A stretch of DNA of 5,109 nt from positions 1-5,109 of the forward strand of contig CAJJTI010000139.1 of the NCBI GenBank assembly GCA_905194705.1, given 5' to 3'. Position numbers and translations under genes: made by a program. The stretch is from an uncultured Solobacterium sp. (GTDB lineage: Bacteria; Bacillota_I; Bacilli_A; Erysipelotrichales; Erysipelotrichaceae). Below are positions 4,986 to 5,109 of the stretch, piece after piece. The number at the start of each line of letters is the position of its first letter. Within the stretch, counting starts at the first letter, position 1. The notes beneath the pieces are model-generated. The model made no database searches and was not told the origin of the DNA. It was given only the letters and a program-made list of their open reading frames with translations.

Positions 4986-5001
4986 AAGGAGAATATAACA
5001 A

Positions 5002-5042
5002 ATGAGAAAAAAATAGTGGCAATTGTTGGCAGTCTTAATATG
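5002..5042 (+). pseudogene. Start of a ribokinase-like (PfkB) gene, frameshifted and interrupted
   Basis: AAGGAG (4986-4991) stands ten bases before ATG 5002, the expected place for a third operon gene. The frame reads M-R-K-K and stops at TAG 5014-5016. One frame back, after a run of seven A residues (5007-5013), the reading becomes MRKKIVAIVGSLNM, the characteristic N-terminus of ribokinase-type PfkB proteins (VVGSLNMD). The similarity ends at codon 5040-5042, where aspartate would be expected but TAC follows. The DNA then becomes richer in GC and shortly reaches a probable insertion-sequence end. The A7 run is in the correct phase (A AAA AAA) for -1 slippage, so either an indel or ribosomal frameshifting could explain the first break. 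The loss of similarity after 5042 makes a dead gene more likely. With only 14 matching residues the family call is moderate. Confidence 0.45.
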
Positions 5043-5061
5043 TACATTGCCTACCGCCTTA

Positions 5062-5109
5062 GAGCGTGTCTGAAAAATCATTTCCGCAATCTGCAAACAT
5101 ATCAATGTA
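5062..5109. mobile_element. Probable end of an insertion sequence, IS5-like, cut by the window edge
   Basis: GAGCGTGTCTGAAAAATC (5062-5079) resembles the GAG(C/G)xTGTxTGAAAA terminal repeats common in IS5-type elements. TTA directly before it (5059-5061) could be target sequence. It sits just past the point where the third operon gene stops resembling its family. No transposase reading frame is visible in the remaining 30 bases. Bases 5043-5061 are unassigned and may belong to the same element, to older debris or to the broken gene. The family assignment is from memory of terminal motifs and is uncertain. Confidence 0.35.

Noticed and set aside
1..5109. tRNA, rRNA, CRISPR arrays, replication origin or known riboswitch
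   Set aside because: A reading of both strands showed no cloverleaf, rRNA segment, regular repeats or riboswitch core; the hairpins found do not fit those classes.

Overview
The window is AT-rich and reads like the chromosome of a low-GC Gram-positive anaerobe, most plausibly a gut Clostridia/Lachnospiraceae-type bacterium. The grounds are strong AGGAGG-like ribosome sites, an extended -10 promoter, clostridial-type IS66 genes, and an Amadori-product catabolic operon of the kind found in intestinal Firmicutes. This assignment is inference from style and content; no rRNA or other marker gene is present.

Left part (1-1368) is a mobile-element graveyard. It opens with a 16-bp inverted repeat and a terminator-like hairpin. 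A truncated IS66-family element follows, starting near 127: its tnpA is broken by a one-base deletion, its tnpB is intact, and its large transposase gene tnpC is absent. The 416 bases after tnpB hold no convincing gene. They contain a 19-bp inverted repeat enclosing a 50-nt loop and a short sequence resembling an IS21-family end.

Middle part (1369-3128) holds two tandem GntR-family regulators on the minus strand, both with a winged helix and a UTRA-type ligand domain and joined by an ATGA stop/start overlap. They are divergent from the sugar operon. The 315-base intergenic region carries a 26-bp palindrome, two copies of an ACTGGTATA(G/C)TAAATTT element 140 bp apart, and a good extended -10 promoter that coincides with the second copy.

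Right part (3129-5109) holds a SIS-domain deglycase (FrlB-like) followed at 9 bases by a PfkB-family kinase (FrlD-like). Together they would convert an imported Amadori compound such as fructoselysine to its 6-phosphate and then to glucose 6-phosphate plus the free amine/amino acid. The regulators probably sense the substrate or its phosphate and act on the intergenic sites. No transporter is visible. A third operon gene, apparently a ribokinase-like PfkB protein, starts at 5002, but it is out of frame after four codons and runs into what looks like the terminal repeat of another insertion sequence (about 5062 to the window end). The operon is therefore broken downstream, or its continuation lies beyond that element.
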